From Deltaproteobacteria bacterium (GTDB lineage Bacteria > CG2-30-53-67): DNA of 64,000 bases. Position 1 is the first letter of the stretch. Each line of letters begins with the position of its first letter. Where the stretch lies: NCBI GenBank assembly GCA_013151235.1, contig JAADIO010000005.1, positions 62,001 to 126,000 on the forward strand. The letters run 5' to 3'. The notes beneath the pieces were generated by a model, which searched no databases, had not been told where the DNA came from, and saw only the letters and a list, made by a program, of their open reading frames with translations. Position numbers and translations under genes: made by a program. Shown here piece after piece: positions 27,406 to 38,447 of this stretch.

Positions 27406-28695
27406 CTACCGAACCTCAATTCTCTTCTTCAGGACTTTGCGGTTCCCCACTGAATCCTCGGCCACGATCCGAACGACAGCGTCCGGCTGTATTCCGGAGA
27501 GCATATATTTGAAACGCCCCATCTTATCGGGATGAACTCCGGTTCCGTTAATCGTGACCAGCGCCTTCGCCTCCGTTTCTCCACTGACCTGTGCCTTCAA
27601 CGTTCCCGCAACCTTCAGGAGGATGATGTCGTCCAACCGGATGAAGGGAGGAGTCTTGTCGATGGTCACCTTGAAAACCCGGTAATCCGAGAAGTCCCCT
27701 TCCCTTCCTTCGGAGGTAATCGTATTCACCCGCCAGTAATAGATCCCACTCTTTAATCCCTGAATGACGACACCCGGTTCGGACAATCCGGTCCTGACAA
27801 TCACAAAATCAGTAAAAAACGGATCCAGGGCCACCTGAAGCCGATACTTTACATTTTTGGGCACCGGACGCCATTTCAAAACGGTTTTCATACCATTCAA
27901 GCTCTTGAAAAAGAACTCCGCCAGGTTTTCCGGATGGTCCAGCACAGGCGGTGGCGGAAGGTCCTTGATCTCTTCCACCCGGCTGTCATGGCTGATAGTG
28001 ACCGATTGATTCTCCGTAATCTCCACCTTGTCCGTCCCTACCTGCAGGGCAACGGTTCCTTTGAAGACTTTCATCCGGCTCTCTTTCTCTTTGGTCACCC
28101 GGATGGCCACCTTGGCTTCCGAGATAGTTGCATGAGCTGTCGGGGTAACGATTACAAATTCCGAACCGGCCACCTTCGGTCGTCGGATCGTAGCTTCCAC
28201 GTCACTCTGCTGGAGATTAATGGAAGACTTCTTAATCTTCGTGAATCGATTCTGCTTCATGGCCCGTATCACCACATAAGAGTCCGGCTTGATCATCAGC
28301 CGGTTGCCGTCATCAAAGGTGACCTCGGCATAACCGCCCGAGTAGGTGCGGATACTGTCTCCTTCGTGGAGGATCCGCCCCCTTTTCGCCCGGCGGAAAC
28401 GGAGTTCCTGCTTGGACTTGACGGTAACATTCCCTTTGACGAAAATCAGTTTTGCCGATCTGGATTCAATCACACTTCCCTGCGAATCGTCGGAAACCTC
28501 CAAAGCGGAATGATAAATCCCGAGAATCCCGCCCACACGCGCCAGGAAGGGGACCTCGTCCGCCTTCAGCTTAACGGCAATGACCAACCCGGACAAAAGG
28601 GATACTACAATGAAGAGGACCAGCAGGAAGCGGACCCAGGCGCGCGGAATCCGGATCAATCGCCAGTCGAACAATTTTCGTCTTTCTTTCTGCAT
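27406..28695 (-). CDS. FecR-domain membrane protein
   Basis: Protein of 429 aa with one N-terminal membrane helix (FLLVLFIVVSLLSGLVIAV) and a periplasmic part. A FecR-type domain occupies about 80-230 (KGNVTVKSKQELRFRRA, a GDSIRTYSGGYAEVTFDDGN segment), followed by fibronectin-like beta-sandwich sequence (KWRPVPKNVKYRLQVA, YYWRVNTIT) and a bacterial Ig-like end. It is not next to a TonB receptor or ECF sigma factor, so it is not a classic FecIR system. Start at 28695 chosen for AGGA 6 nt upstream. Placement with TPR and MglA genes suggests an envelope or motility role (inference). Confidence 0.8.
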   Translation of the reverse strand: MQKERRKLFDWRLIRIPRAWVRFLLVLFIVVSLLSGLVIAVKLKADEVPFLARVGGILGIYHSALEVSDDSQGSVIESRSAKLIFVKGNVTVKSKQELRFRRAKRGRILHEGDSIRTYSGGYAEVTFDDGNRLMIKPDSYVVIRAMKQNRFTKIKKSSINLQQSDVEATIRRPKVAGSEFVIVTPTAHATISEAKVAIRVTKEKESRMKVFKGTVALQVGTDKVEITENQSVTISHDSRVEEIKDLPPPPVLDHPENLAEFFFKSLNGMKTVLKWRPVPKNVKYRLQVALDPFFTDFVIVRTGLSEPGVVIQGLKSGIYYWRVNTITSEGREGDFSDYRVFKVTIDKTPPFIRLDDIILLKVAGTLKAQVSGETEAKALVTINGTGVHPDKMGRFKYMLSGIQPDAVVRIVAEDSVGNRKVLKKRIEVR

Positions 28696-28835
28696 CAGCA
28701 TTCCTGTTTCTTCAATGGCTTTATTTATCAATATACAGAGCTGTCTTCGTACGGATGAACGTAAATGACCGACCATACGCACTGAAAGGAACCGGGACCC
28801 CTCACTGCCTCACAATAAATGCCATACAGGGCTCA

Positions 28836-30617
28836 TCAGGCTGAAGGTGTCTCCAGCTTCAGGACTTCGGCGGGAACCCGGTCCTCCATCGTCCGGCATT
28901 TCCATCCCTTGATCCGGCCCTTACTGTAGGCCCGGGCAAAGGCCTCGCAAACGACGGGGTCGTAGCGACTTCCGGCCCAGGATTTTAAATTTTCTACGAC
29001 CGACAACTCGGACTGGGCCGCCTGATAGGGCCGGTCGGAGGTCATGGCATCGAAGGTATCGGCTACGGAAATGATCCGGGCCGCCAAAGGTATATCATAT
29101 CCGCTCAGGCCGTCGGGATAGCCGGCACCGTCATAACGTTCATGATGGTGGCGCATGGCGGGAATGATCTTTTTCAACTGTTTGATGGGCGCCATGATAT
29201 TCGCTCCCTTCTCCGGATGTTCCTGGATCTGCCGGAACTCCTCGTCCGTCAGCTTTGCCGGTTTCCGCAAGACACTGTCGTCAATACCGATCTTGCCGAT
29301 ATCATGGAGCAGAGCCGCCAACTGGACCTCTTCTTTGACCTTCGGGTCGAGCCCCATCTCATCGGCAATCGCCATGCTGTACTCCGTCACCCGTTCCGAG
29401 TGTCCCCGGGTATAAGGATCCCGTTCATCAATAGCGGCCGCCAGGGAGGCAATGGCGCTCATGAAGAGGTCCCGCATATTCTGATCGTAAAGATCCAGTT
29501 GGTTCGCCATGAAATTGAAGGTTTCCGCCAACTGACCGATCTCGTTATTGGATCTGATTTTGATTTTCTCCTTGAAATTTCCCTGGGCGATCCGCAAGGC
29601 ACTCCGGGTAAAATCCATGATGGGAACACTGATTCTGCGGGCAAAGAAGAGACCGATGATTGAGACCAGAATCGAGGTCACCACCCCCCAGAAGATGATC
29701 TGCTCTTTCATCTCCGCCACGACACTGTAGGCATCCTTACGAGGCTCCTGGACCACCACCCCCCACCCTTCCAGGCTGAGGGGGGCATAGGCGCCGAGCA
29801 TTTCCCGCCCCCCCTTGTCGACAAAGGGCAGCGCCCCTCCGGTATTCCCCAGCGCCAGATATTTCCCGACAATCTCCTCACCTTTCATGCTTTCCTGACG
29901 AACGGCACGCTGACGATCCTTATGCGCGATGAGCCGCCCCTGCCGATCCACGAGATAGGCCTCGCCGGAACGGCGGATCGTAATCCGTCCGATGATCTTC
30001 CAGATCCGCTCCAGCGACATATCCGCCAGCAGGACCCCCCCCACGTGATTTCCTTCAATGATCGGAAGCCCAATCATCAAAAGAGAAGCATTTTTCTCCG
30101 GTATGCCCAAGGGATCCGACACATAGACTTTCCCCTCCATCGCCTCGGAAATCACCGATTTCCGGAGCGCTGCACGCTCTTTCCGGCGCACACTGCCGAG
30201 TCCCGGACGGATCACCTCGGCCTGCGTAGCTCCCTTCTCATCGAGAAGAGAAATACTGATCAGGTCTTTGTATTGCTCGAGAAAGAAAACCAGAAGCTGA
30301 TAGTTCTGCTGTTCGGAAAAGGACCGGGTCAACGGCTGCAAGCGGGCAACAATCTCCAGTTTTTCAATCGTGTTGTCCAGATAGGAGGAAACCTCCTCGG
30401 CCGTCTGACGGGCACGAGTGGCATGTGATCCCAACAGATCATTTTCCAGATATTCTTCATTGAGTTTCACCAGGTTGCTGTCGGAAATCACGAGAGGCGC
30501 CAACGAGATCAGCAGCATGATCAAGATCAACTGGAACATCAGGCGTCGCTTAGGGCGGACCTTTTTCACTTTTGTCTCCTCCGGAGGAGGACCCCCGCGA
30601 TCCATTCCGGCTTCCAA
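28836..30617 (-). CDS. dCache-HAMP-HD-GYP cyclic di-GMP phosphodiesterase
   Basis: Membrane receptor of 593 aa predicted to degrade cyclic di-GMP. Two membrane helices (about 27-45 and 308-328) bracket a periplasmic dCache sensor; a HAMP domain (about 330-380) links to the HD-GYP domain (about 395-570). Catalytic signature is complete: HSERV, LLHDIGKIG, and HHHERYDGAGYPDG with the GYP triad. It is followed 15 bp upstream by a diguanylate cyclase gene, so synthesis and breakdown enzymes are encoded together. Confidence 0.93.
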   Translation of the reverse strand: MEAGMDRGGPPPEETKVKKVRPKRRLMFQLILIMLLISLAPLVISDSNLVKLNEEYLENDLLGSHATRARQTAEEVSSYLDNTIEKLEIVARLQPLTRSFSEQQNYQLLVFFLEQYKDLISISLLDEKGATQAEVIRPGLGSVRRKERAALRKSVISEAMEGKVYVSDPLGIPEKNASLLMIGLPIIEGNHVGGVLLADMSLERIWKIIGRITIRRSGEAYLVDRQGRLIAHKDRQRAVRQESMKGEEIVGKYLALGNTGGALPFVDKGGREMLGAYAPLSLEGWGVVVQEPRKDAYSVVAEMKEQIIFWGVVTSILVSIIGLFFARRISVPIMDFTRSALRIAQGNFKEKIKIRSNNEIGQLAETFNFMANQLDLYDQNMRDLFMSAIASLAAAIDERDPYTRGHSERVTEYSMAIADEMGLDPKVKEEVQLAALLHDIGKIGIDDSVLRKPAKLTDEEFRQIQEHPEKGANIMAPIKQLKKIIPAMRHHHERYDGAGYPDGLSGYDIPLAARIISVADTFDAMTSDRPYQAAQSELSVVENLKSWAGSRYDPVVCEAFARAYSKGRIKGWKCRTMEDRVPAEVLKLETPSA

Positions 30618-30632
30618 GCACCGGCAGGGGGA

Positions 30633-32069
30633 TTACCCTTCCGGAAACTCCCGTGACAGGGAACTGCCTTCCTTCCCGATCATGAAGACGGCATTCCGCG
30701 TGGCATCCTTGGCCCGATACATCGACTGGTCCGCCAACTGGATCAGTTCATTTTTATCCTTCACATGGTTCGGATAGGCGGCAATCCCGAAGCTGGCCGT
30801 CAGATGAAAGGCCTCGCCCGTATCGGCATGGAAGGTATAACTCTCCACGGTTGTCCGGAGCCGCTCCGCCGTTCCGAAAGCCGATTGCGGACCTGTCTCC
30901 GGCAAGACGACAATAAACTCATCCCCGCCATACCGGCAGATCACATCCATCGGACGAAGACTCCGACGCAGGATATCCCCTACCTCCACCAGGGCCTGAC
31001 TCCCCACAAGGTGACCGAACCTGTCATTGACCTTTTTGAAGTAATCGAGATCCAGGAAGATGAGGGAAACCTCTGTTCGGTACCGGTTGGACCGGGAAAT
31101 CTCGACATCAAGTGCCTGGTGGAGATAGCGAAAATTGTAGAGCTGCGTCACTCCGTCGGTAATGGCCAGTTCCGTCGCCTTCCGATAGAGGAGGGAGTTC
31201 TCAATCGCAATGGATGCCTGATCAACAAGGGTGAGAACGAGATCAAGGTCCTTCTGGCCGAAAGATTTTCCATCAATGCGGTTGATCACTTCCAGTACCC
31301 CCAGAATTTTTCCTTTGCTTTTCAGGGGAATACAGAGAATGGACCGGGTCCGGAAATGTAGGGAATCATCAATCCGGTTACAGAAACGGGGATCCGTGGC
31401 TACATCTTCCACGATGATCGGTTCTCCATGCTGGGCAACCCATCCGGCGATTCCTTCCCCGACCTTAAGCCGGAAACGCTTCAGGTCATTCTTCTTTTCT
31501 CCCTCGGTCAGTTCAAAATAGAGTTCATGCGTCTCCTCATCAAGCAGAAGGACCGACCCCGCTTCGGCCTTGACCAACTCACTCGTCTTTTCCATGATGA
31601 TATTGAGGATGCTTCCGGTGTCAAGAGTGGAGGTCAGTGCCTTTCCGACATTGATAAAATAGGACAATTCCTCCGTGGTCTGGTCGAGTTCCCGGGTGGT
31701 GTGAAGCAGGCGCTCCACCTGCACCTTCCGGTCCACCGCCTTTTCCAACGCAAAGAGGAGACGTTTGGCATTGAGGGGGAGGATGAGATAATCATCAATA
31801 CGGGTCGTCGCCGAAGGCAGGAAGGAATCCAGATCTTTTTCCGTTAACGTGAGCAGGACCTGACAGGCGGGGTTCCCCCGACGCAGTGCTTCCACCTGCT
31901 CCGGGTTCCACGACTCTTTTCCCAGGATCAGAATCGGATCCGGTTCCGGCAGGGTCTCGCCCGGCGTACAACAGACCGGCTCAAAGGAAGTGCCGAGGAT
32001 CTGAGAACGGAACGCCTCCTGAACCTCCGATACCAGACCATATAGATAGATTCGTGTTACCGCGTCCAT
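30633..32069 (-). CDS. Receiver-like/GAF/GGDEF diguanylate cyclase
   Basis: Soluble protein of 478 aa. The N-terminal 115 residues resemble a degenerate receiver domain without clear phosphoacceptor geometry, then a GAF domain (about 135-295; LKVGEGIAGWVAQHGEPI, ILCIPLKSKGKILGVLEV) and a GGDEF domain (about 310-465) with intact RYGGDEF. No RxxD inhibitory site is obvious. It lies 10 bp downstream of thiE's direction of travel and 15 bp before the HD-GYP gene, in a continuous minus-strand transcription unit. Confidence 0.88.
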   Translation of the reverse strand: MDAVTRIYLYGLVSEVQEAFRSQILGTSFEPVCCTPGETLPEPDPILILGKESWNPEQVEALRRGNPACQVLLTLTEKDLDSFLPSATTRIDDYLILPLNAKRLLFALEKAVDRKVQVERLLHTTRELDQTTEELSYFINVGKALTSTLDTGSILNIIMEKTSELVKAEAGSVLLLDEETHELYFELTEGEKKNDLKRFRLKVGEGIAGWVAQHGEPIIVEDVATDPRFCNRIDDSLHFRTRSILCIPLKSKGKILGVLEVINRIDGKSFGQKDLDLVLTLVDQASIAIENSLLYRKATELAITDGVTQLYNFRYLHQALDVEISRSNRYRTEVSLIFLDLDYFKKVNDRFGHLVGSQALVEVGDILRRSLRPMDVICRYGGDEFIVVLPETGPQSAFGTAERLRTTVESYTFHADTGEAFHLTASFGIAAYPNHVKDKNELIQLADQSMYRAKDATRNAVFMIGKEGSSLSREFPEG

Positions 32070-32079
32070 GAACTCTCAC

Positions 32080-32741
32080 TCAAGATCCGGAAGCCTGCGG
32101 TCCCGAAGAAACGGCCTCTTCCATACGCCGAACAAGGTTCCGGCTTGCCGCTGCAGGATCCGCCGCCGCCGTCACGGCGGAAAGTACGGCCACACCCGCC
32201 GCGCCGCGGCGGCAGACGTCCGCCACATTATTTTCCGAAATCCCGCCGATCCCCAGGACCGGCAGGCTGCTGCCCCGGACAAATGATTCCAGCCGATCAA
32301 GCCCGACCACTGCGACACCCGCCTTGGTGGCACTTGGAAAGACCGCACCAAACCCGAGATAGTCCGCCCCGTCCGCCTCGGCCGCCTTCCCCTCCTCGGA
32401 CGTATGGGCCGTCGCACCGATCAGGATTCCGGCACCCAACATACGACGTACCGCCGGCAGTGGAAGGTCCGCTGTCCCGAGGTGGACCCCGTCGGCTCCG
32501 GAAAGCAACGCAATATCGGGCCGGTCATTGATCACGAGCGTCGCACCATGTTTCCGGGTGATCGCACGCAGTTCCCGTGCTTCCCGGAGCTGTACCGCCG
32601 AGGTTTTTCCCTTGCCCCGGTACTGGATGAACCGGGCACCGCCCTTGAGGGCGGCCCGGACGACCCCGGCAGGATTCTTTTCTCCACCGACAATCACACA
32701 GAGCCCAAGGTCCCGTTCTTCCGGGGAAGTGCGCAACGCCA

Positions 32742-32742
<1 letters not shown>
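32080..32742 (-). CDS. thiE: Thiamine-phosphate synthase
   Basis: Joins HMP-pyrophosphate and thiazole phosphate to make thiamine phosphate. Family motifs are present: FIQYRGKGKT (substrate binding), LVINDRPDIAL, GADGVHLG, IGATAHTSEE, FGAVFPSATK and VLGIGGIS. Length 220 aa is normal. Its start overlaps the accC stop (TAATG), so it is translated as the distal gene of an accBC operon. No TPP riboswitch is seen upstream, and the other thi genes must be elsewhere. Confidence 0.93.
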
Positions 32743-34079
<1,337 letters not shown>

Positions 34080-34081
34080 CT

Positions 34082-34561
34082 TTACACCACCGATTCCAGG
34101 ACAAAGAGCGGTTCACCGAACTCGACCGGGTCCTTGTCTTCTTTCAGTATCTGCACGATCCTGCCCTTCCGCTCCGCCTCGATCTCATTCATCAATTTCA
34201 TCGCCTCGATAATGCAGAGCGGCCGGCCCGGCTCCACCTCCGTTCCGACCTCGACGAAGGGCGGGGCCCCCTGAGACGGTGCACGATAGAAGGTCCCCAC
34301 CATGGGAGAGGTCACCAGGACCTGTCCGGGAGCCATTTCCGGCATACCTGGCTCGGCGGAAGACTCCTGAGACATTCGGACCGGTTCCCCTGCAACGGCA
34401 GACTCGACTTTCTCAACGGCAAAGGCCGGCCCTTCGGGACGAACGGATGTGGACGCCCCCCTCCGGATACGGGTCCGGAATCCCTCCCGCTCCACTTCAA
34501 TCTCCGAGATGTCCGTTCCCTGGATCATCTCGATCAGCTCCTTGATTTCCTTCAGGTTCAT
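34082..34561 (-). CDS. accB: Biotin carboxyl carrier protein of acetyl-CoA carboxylase
   Basis: Carries biotin between AccC and the carboxyltransferase. The C-terminal biotinyl domain holds the biotin lysine K122 in [13 protein letters not shown], preceded by [20 protein letters not shown]. An N-terminal helix ([12 protein letters not shown]) and an Ala/Pro/Glu-rich linker are typical. 159 aa. Its ATG overlaps the efp stop (ATGA), so translation is coupled. Confidence 0.97.
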   Translation of the reverse strand: MNLKEIKELIEMIQGTDISEIEVEREGFRTRIRRGASTSVRPEGPAFAVEKVESAVAGEPVRMSQESSAEPGMPEMAPGQVLVTSPMVGTFYRAPSQGAPPFVEVGTEVEPGRPLCIIEAMKLMNEIEAERKGRIVQILKEDKDPVEFGEPLFVLESVV

Positions 34562-35127
34562 TGATCCCCCTTGACCCGTTCAATAAACTCACCTGTTCTC
34601 GTGTCGATTTTGACCCGCTCTCCCTCGTTCATGTAGAAGGGAACCTTGACCACAATCCCCGTCTCCAGGGTGGCCGGTTTGGATCCGCCCGAGGCCGTAT
34701 CCCCCTTGAACCCCGGTTCGGTCTCGGCAACCTTCAGAATCACGAAGTTCGGCAATTCCATACCGATCGGCGTCCCATTGTGAAAGAGAACCTTTACCTT
34801 CACATTTTCCTGGAGATACCCTTCGGAATCACCCAGCATCTCCCGGGAGAGAAAGGTCTGCTCATAATTTTCGGAATCCATAAAACAATACTGTCCTTCC
34901 GAGACGTAGAGGTACTCCATCTCCCGTTCGTCCAGATCCGGTTTGTCCACCTTCTCTCCTGAACGGAAGGTCTTGTCGAGCACCGCTCCGGAACGGAGGC
35001 TTTTCAGCTTTGTCCGGACAAAAGCCCCCCCCTTACCCGGTTTTACGTGCTGAAACTCGACCATGATAAAAGGCTCCCCATTCATCTCAATCTTTAAACC
35101 GTTTCGAAAATCCGCTGTAGAATACAC
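34558..35127 (-). CDS. efp: Elongation factor P
   Basis: Ribosome-binding factor that rescues stalling at polyproline. Three-domain EF-P of 189 aa: KOW-like N-domain with the modifiable lysine K32 in VKPGKGGAFVRTKLK, then an OB domain, and the C-terminal signature VKVPFYMNEGERVKIDTRTGEFIERV. Start is GTG at 35127 with AGGAGG 6 nt upstream. Position between pepP and accB is the common deltaproteobacterial order. The lysine-modification genes are not visible here. Confidence 0.97.
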   Translation of the reverse strand: MYSTADFRNGLKIEMNGEPFIMVEFQHVKPGKGGAFVRTKLKSLRSGAVLDKTFRSGEKVDKPDLDEREMEYLYVSEGQYCFMDSENYEQTFLSREMLGDSEGYLQENVKVKVLFHNGTPIGMELPNFVILKVAETEPGFKGDTASGGSKPATLETGIVVKVPFYMNEGERVKIDTRTGEFIERVKGDQ

Positions 35128-35298
35128 CCGGTTCCTCCTGCAAAAAATATCAATCCATTCCCGCCAAAAGAGCTCTCAAATGATCGAAGACTTGAAATTA
35201 TCGAATTATATTTATTTTATAATGGAACGCAAGGAAATTCCAATACTTTCCCCCTCCCCCCAAGCGGATGAACTTGTAGACGGATTTTTCCGCGGACA

Positions 35299-36372
35299 TC
35301 AGATCTCCCACCCTCGGGGAAGCCCTGTCAGAAGACGGCATCCATCACCCGTGGCCAGAACCATATCCTCGATGCGGACCCCCCCCAACCCGGGAAGATA
35401 AATCCCCGGCTCAATGGTAAAAACCATCCCCTCCTGAACAATCTGTTCATTCTTCGGGGTCACCCCCGGCAATTCATGCACCTCCAACCCGATGCCGTGG
35501 CCCGTGCCATGGCCGAAGAAGGGGCCGTATCCCGCCTTCGCAATCCGATTCCGGGCGGCTTGATCAATCTCTCGGAAAGAAATGCCGGGACGGATGATAT
35601 CAATAGCCGACTGCTGTGCAGCCCGCACAACATCAAAAATCTCCCGTTTTTTTCCGGTGAGTCTCCGCCCCACATAGAAGGTACGGGTCATGTCCGAAAA
35701 ATAGCCGTTACATTCCGCTCCGAAATCGACGATGACCAGATCTCCTGCGGCAATCTTCCTGAAAGAAGCAATCCCGTGCGGCATGGCGGAACGGACGCCG
35801 GAAGCAACAATGGTATCAAAGGCAACCTTTGCGGCACCCTGCTTCCGCATGGCATGTTCGAGGGCCAGCGCAATTTCATTTTCTCCGCTGCCGGGACGGA
35901 TCATCTTTTTCACTCGCTTAAAGGCCTGCTCCGCACGACGGACGGCCGTCTGCAATGCGTCCAGTTCCTGCACCGTTTTGATCATCCGTAGGGCTTCCAC
36001 ACCCGGACGAATCGGGACCCAAGAACAGAACCGCAGGGATTTTTTCAGTGCATGAAAAGCATCCACCCGAAGATCCCCGCTCTCAAACCCGACGCGACGA
36101 TAACGCCGGGTCCGGATCAGGCGGGCAATCCCTTCCACCATTTCTTCACCCCGCCGCAGGATCTGCACGGAAAAACCGTCCACTTCCTTCTCGGATTGCA
36201 CGGCATAACGGGAATCGGTCAGAACAACGCCCCCCCGTCTCGTCACCAGGAGTACCGCTGTCGAACCGGTAAACCCGGAAAGATACCGAACATTTTCCAT
36301 CCGGGTCACCAGAAAAGCATCGACCCGGTGCTGTTTCATCTGTGAATGGAGGATCGTACCGGTGGACTTCAT
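35299..36372 (-). CDS. pepP: Xaa-Pro aminopeptidase (M24 family)
   Basis: Metallopeptidase that removes the N-terminal residue before proline. The pita-bread fold with five metal ligands is visible: [20 protein letters not shown] (two Asp), [14 protein letters not shown] (His), a Glu in FTIEPGIY and a final Glu in [10 protein letters not shown]. The N-terminal creatinase domain (about 1-130) precedes it. 357 aa. Start overlaps the aroQ stop (ATGA). Confidence 0.93.
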   Translation of the reverse strand: MKSTGTILHSQMKQHRVDAFLVTRMENVRYLSGFTGSTAVLLVTRRGGVVLTDSRYAVQSEKEVDGFSVQILRRGEEMVEGIARLIRTRRYRRVGFESGDLRVDAFHALKKSLRFCSWVPIRPGVEALRMIKTVQELDALQTAVRRAEQAFKRVKKMIRPGSGENEIALALEHAMRKQGAAKVAFDTIVASGVRSAMPHGIASFRKIAAGDLVIVDFGAECNGYFSDMTRTFYVGRRLTGKKREIFDVVRAAQQSAIDIIRPGISFREIDQAARNRIAKAGYGPFFGHGTGHGIGLEVHELPGVTPKNEQIVQEGMVFTIEPGIYLPGLGGVRIEDMVLATGDGCRLLTGLPRGWEI

Positions 36373-36821
36373 GAGGAAGGTTCCGATCCGGCAGCGGCGA
36401 GAGATACGGCTGCCCGGAGGCCCAGCAGATAACTCTCCATCCCGAAACCGCTGATCTGCCCGGCGGCCACCGGAGCGATGAAGGAGTTTCGCCGAAACGA
36501 TTCCCGTGCATGGATATTCGACAGATGCACCTCAACAGTGGGAATCCCCGTCGCTGCGATGGCGTCCCGGATAGCAACACTGGTGTGGGTAAAGGCCGCC
36601 GGGTTGATCACCAGGGCAGCGAAGACACCGCACGCTTCATGAATCCAGTCGAGAATCTTTCCCTCTTCATGGGTCTGACGGCATTCCACCTCGACCTGAA
36701 GGGTTTTTGCCGTTGCGGCGATTTCCTGATTGATCCGGCCCAGGGTCAGCCGACCGTAGATCTCAGGTTCCCGCGTCCCTAAAAGATTCAGATTGGGACC
36801 GTGGATGACAAGAATCTTCAT
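36369..36821 (-). CDS. aroQ: Type II 3-dehydroquinate dehydratase
   Basis: Third step of the shikimate pathway. The 150-aa dodecameric type II enzyme is recognised by [19 protein letters not shown], the catalytic-loop region, [16 protein letters not shown] and [15 protein letters not shown]. The ATG at 36821 has AAAGGAG upstream, and an upstream in-frame start at 36875 is rejected. First gene of the aroQ-pepP-efp-accB-accC-thiE run. The rest of the aromatic pathway sits at 54752-59126 and elsewhere. Confidence 0.95.
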   Translation of the reverse strand: MKILVIHGPNLNLLGTREPEIYGRLTLGRINQEIAATAKTLQVEVECRQTHEEGKILDWIHEACGVFAALVINPAAFTHTSVAIRDAIAATGIPTVEVHLSNIHARESFRRNSFIAPVAAGQISGFGMESYLLGLRAAVSLAAAGSEPSS

Positions 36822-36990
36822 AGCCGACTCTCCTTTCGAAACCGCAGGATGTGGTCCGGTTCCAATCGGCACCACAATCGAAATATGATATTTGCAGGAT
36901 AAGAATTGTTGGAAAATTGTAATCTAAGAAGTGTTGATGGGGAGGGCCCGCCTTTCCCTCGGGTACGAACTCCTGCCCGCCCACCCGGCA

Positions 36991-37347
36991 CTATTCGAAT
37001 TCTCTGGAGATTCGGGGGACCATGACGCGCATCCGGAAGCGCCCCTTACCAAGGTTCCCGTTTCCATTCAACACCAGGACAAGAAAATATTCTTCATTGA
37101 TCTTGCGCACAAGAGTCGTCTTGTTTTCATTGACCATCAGAAACTCGCCGAGAGTACCGGTTTCCATCGATTGCGCGGCACGGTTCAGCTCTTTCAGAAT
37201 CGAGGAAACCTCGATCCCGATCAATTGCAGGTCTTCCTCGGGACGCACACAAAATTCATCAATCGGGATTCCATCCATCCCCATAAGGATCGATCCCACA
37301 GCCCCATCGACGGATTGCACCAGATCACTCAGGAATTCCTTAAACAT
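36991..37347 (-). CDS. Roadblock/LC7-domain protein (MglB-like)
   Basis: Protein of 118 aa formed by one Roadblock/LC7 domain, the fold of the MglB GTPase-activating proteins that partner MglA. Visible core: DLVQSVDGAVGSILMGMDG and the central helix KELNRAAQSMETGTLGEFL. ATG at 37347 has AAGGAG 5 nt upstream. It overlaps the 3' end of the TPR-containing acidic protein by 19 bp, so the two are coupled. Pairing with the MglA-like GTPase at 25587 is an inference; they are 10 kb apart. Confidence 0.8.
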   Translation of the reverse strand: MFKEFLSDLVQSVDGAVGSILMGMDGIPIDEFCVRPEEDLQLIGIEVSSILKELNRAAQSMETGTLGEFLMVNENKTTLVRKINEEYFLVLVLNGNGNLGKGRFRMRVMVPRISREFE

Positions 37348-38138
37348 CGCCTCTCCTTCTCGGCCTGGATCCGGGCCAGCCAGTTTTCCAGACGCCGGGT
37401 CGTCTCCGTCCCGGATTCTCCGGACAATTCCTCCCACTCCTCGATCCCGGCCGCCTCAGCCGGAAGTGTCGCTCCGGCGGTTCGTTCTTTCTCCCGCAAT
37501 CCTTCCAGCTCCGTTCGAATCTCCATATCTTCGGGATGGTCCCGGACGAGCCGGTCATAGATCTCGATCGCCTGAGCGTAATGCCCCTGATCGGCATAGA
37601 GACCCGCCAGCGTCCTCGTATTCAGAACCTCTTCGTCCCCTTTTTCTCCACCGGCCTCTTCCGTCGAAGAAGAAACCGCAACCTCGGGGGTGTTCGACCG
37701 GTCGCCCGTCCCTTCGTCCCCGGTCGGACCGCCCATCTCCCGTCCGATCAATTCCCCCAGGAAGAGTTCATCTTCCTGGACGAAGGCCTCCTCCGGTTCA
37801 ACCGGAGCCCCCTCCCGCCGAAGCGATTCCGTCTCGGCCGGCTCCCCGGCGGGAGGGGACGTCAGAGAGTCAACCTCCAACGGTTCACCTTCCGGCGGAA
37901 GGTAGTCCACCTCCTCCAGGAAGGCATCCTCCACTTCGGTCTCCATCGCATCCGGATCAATGACATCGACCACCACTTCAAATTCGTCGGCATCCGGAAG
38001 GGTCATGGAAGCTTCCCCCATGGATGAATCCGGTGCAGACGTCGTGTCGGCATCCGTCTCCCGGAATATTTCCCGATCGACCTTATCCTGGATCTCCTGG
38101 AAAAGATCCGAGCCTTCCTGTCCTTCATACTTTTCCAT
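37329..38138 (-). CDS. Acidic TPR-containing protein
   Basis: Protein of 269 aa with no recognised enzyme domain. Residues 1-170 are highly acidic and probably disordered (many Glu, Asp, Pro). One or two TPR units lie at about 170-215 (TRTLAGLYADQGHYAQAIEIYDRL). It is translationally coupled to the Roadblock gene. Similar acidic-TPR/Roadblock pairs occur in deltaproteobacteria; a scaffold role for polarity proteins is plausible but not shown. Confidence 0.75.
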   Translation of the reverse strand: MEKYEGQEGSDLFQEIQDKVDREIFRETDADTTSAPDSSMGEASMTLPDADEFEVVVDVIDPDAMETEVEDAFLEEVDYLPPEGEPLEVDSLTSPPAGEPAETESLRREGAPVEPEEAFVQEDELFLGELIGREMGGPTGDEGTGDRSNTPEVAVSSSTEEAGGEKGDEEVLNTRTLAGLYADQGHYAQAIEIYDRLVRDHPEDMEIRTELEGLREKERTAGATLPAEAAGIEEWEELSGESGTETTRRLENWLARIQAEKERRCLRNS

Positions 38139-38447
38139 CTCGCCGACTCCCGGAAGAATCCATCTCCGAACAAGATCTTCTCCGACAGACGAAAGAAAAA
38201 CCCTGTTCTTCCCGGAGGGAAAGAAACATCCGACAGGTTATTAGTCGCTTTCGTCGCATTTTTTGTATTTTTTCAACAAAAAAGCCGGATTACTGCTTGA
38301 ATATTTCGACCTAAGTAATTAAATTTTAACAAAAAACGGCCAAAAGTCAAGGTTAAATTTTTCCTTGATTTTCATCACACAGGGTGCTAATTTGTCATAA
38401 TATTGTTTCGTGAAAAACATCATTAAAGAGCCCATGGAGAGGAATCG
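38139..38447. other. AT-rich divergent intergenic region
   Basis: 309 bp between divergent genes; very AT-rich from 38240 to 38420. A weak promoter-like pair (TTGATT at 38365-38370, 17 nt, TAATTT at 38388-38393) faces the NtrC-like gene. No gene or stable hairpin terminator is seen. Confidence 0.45.
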
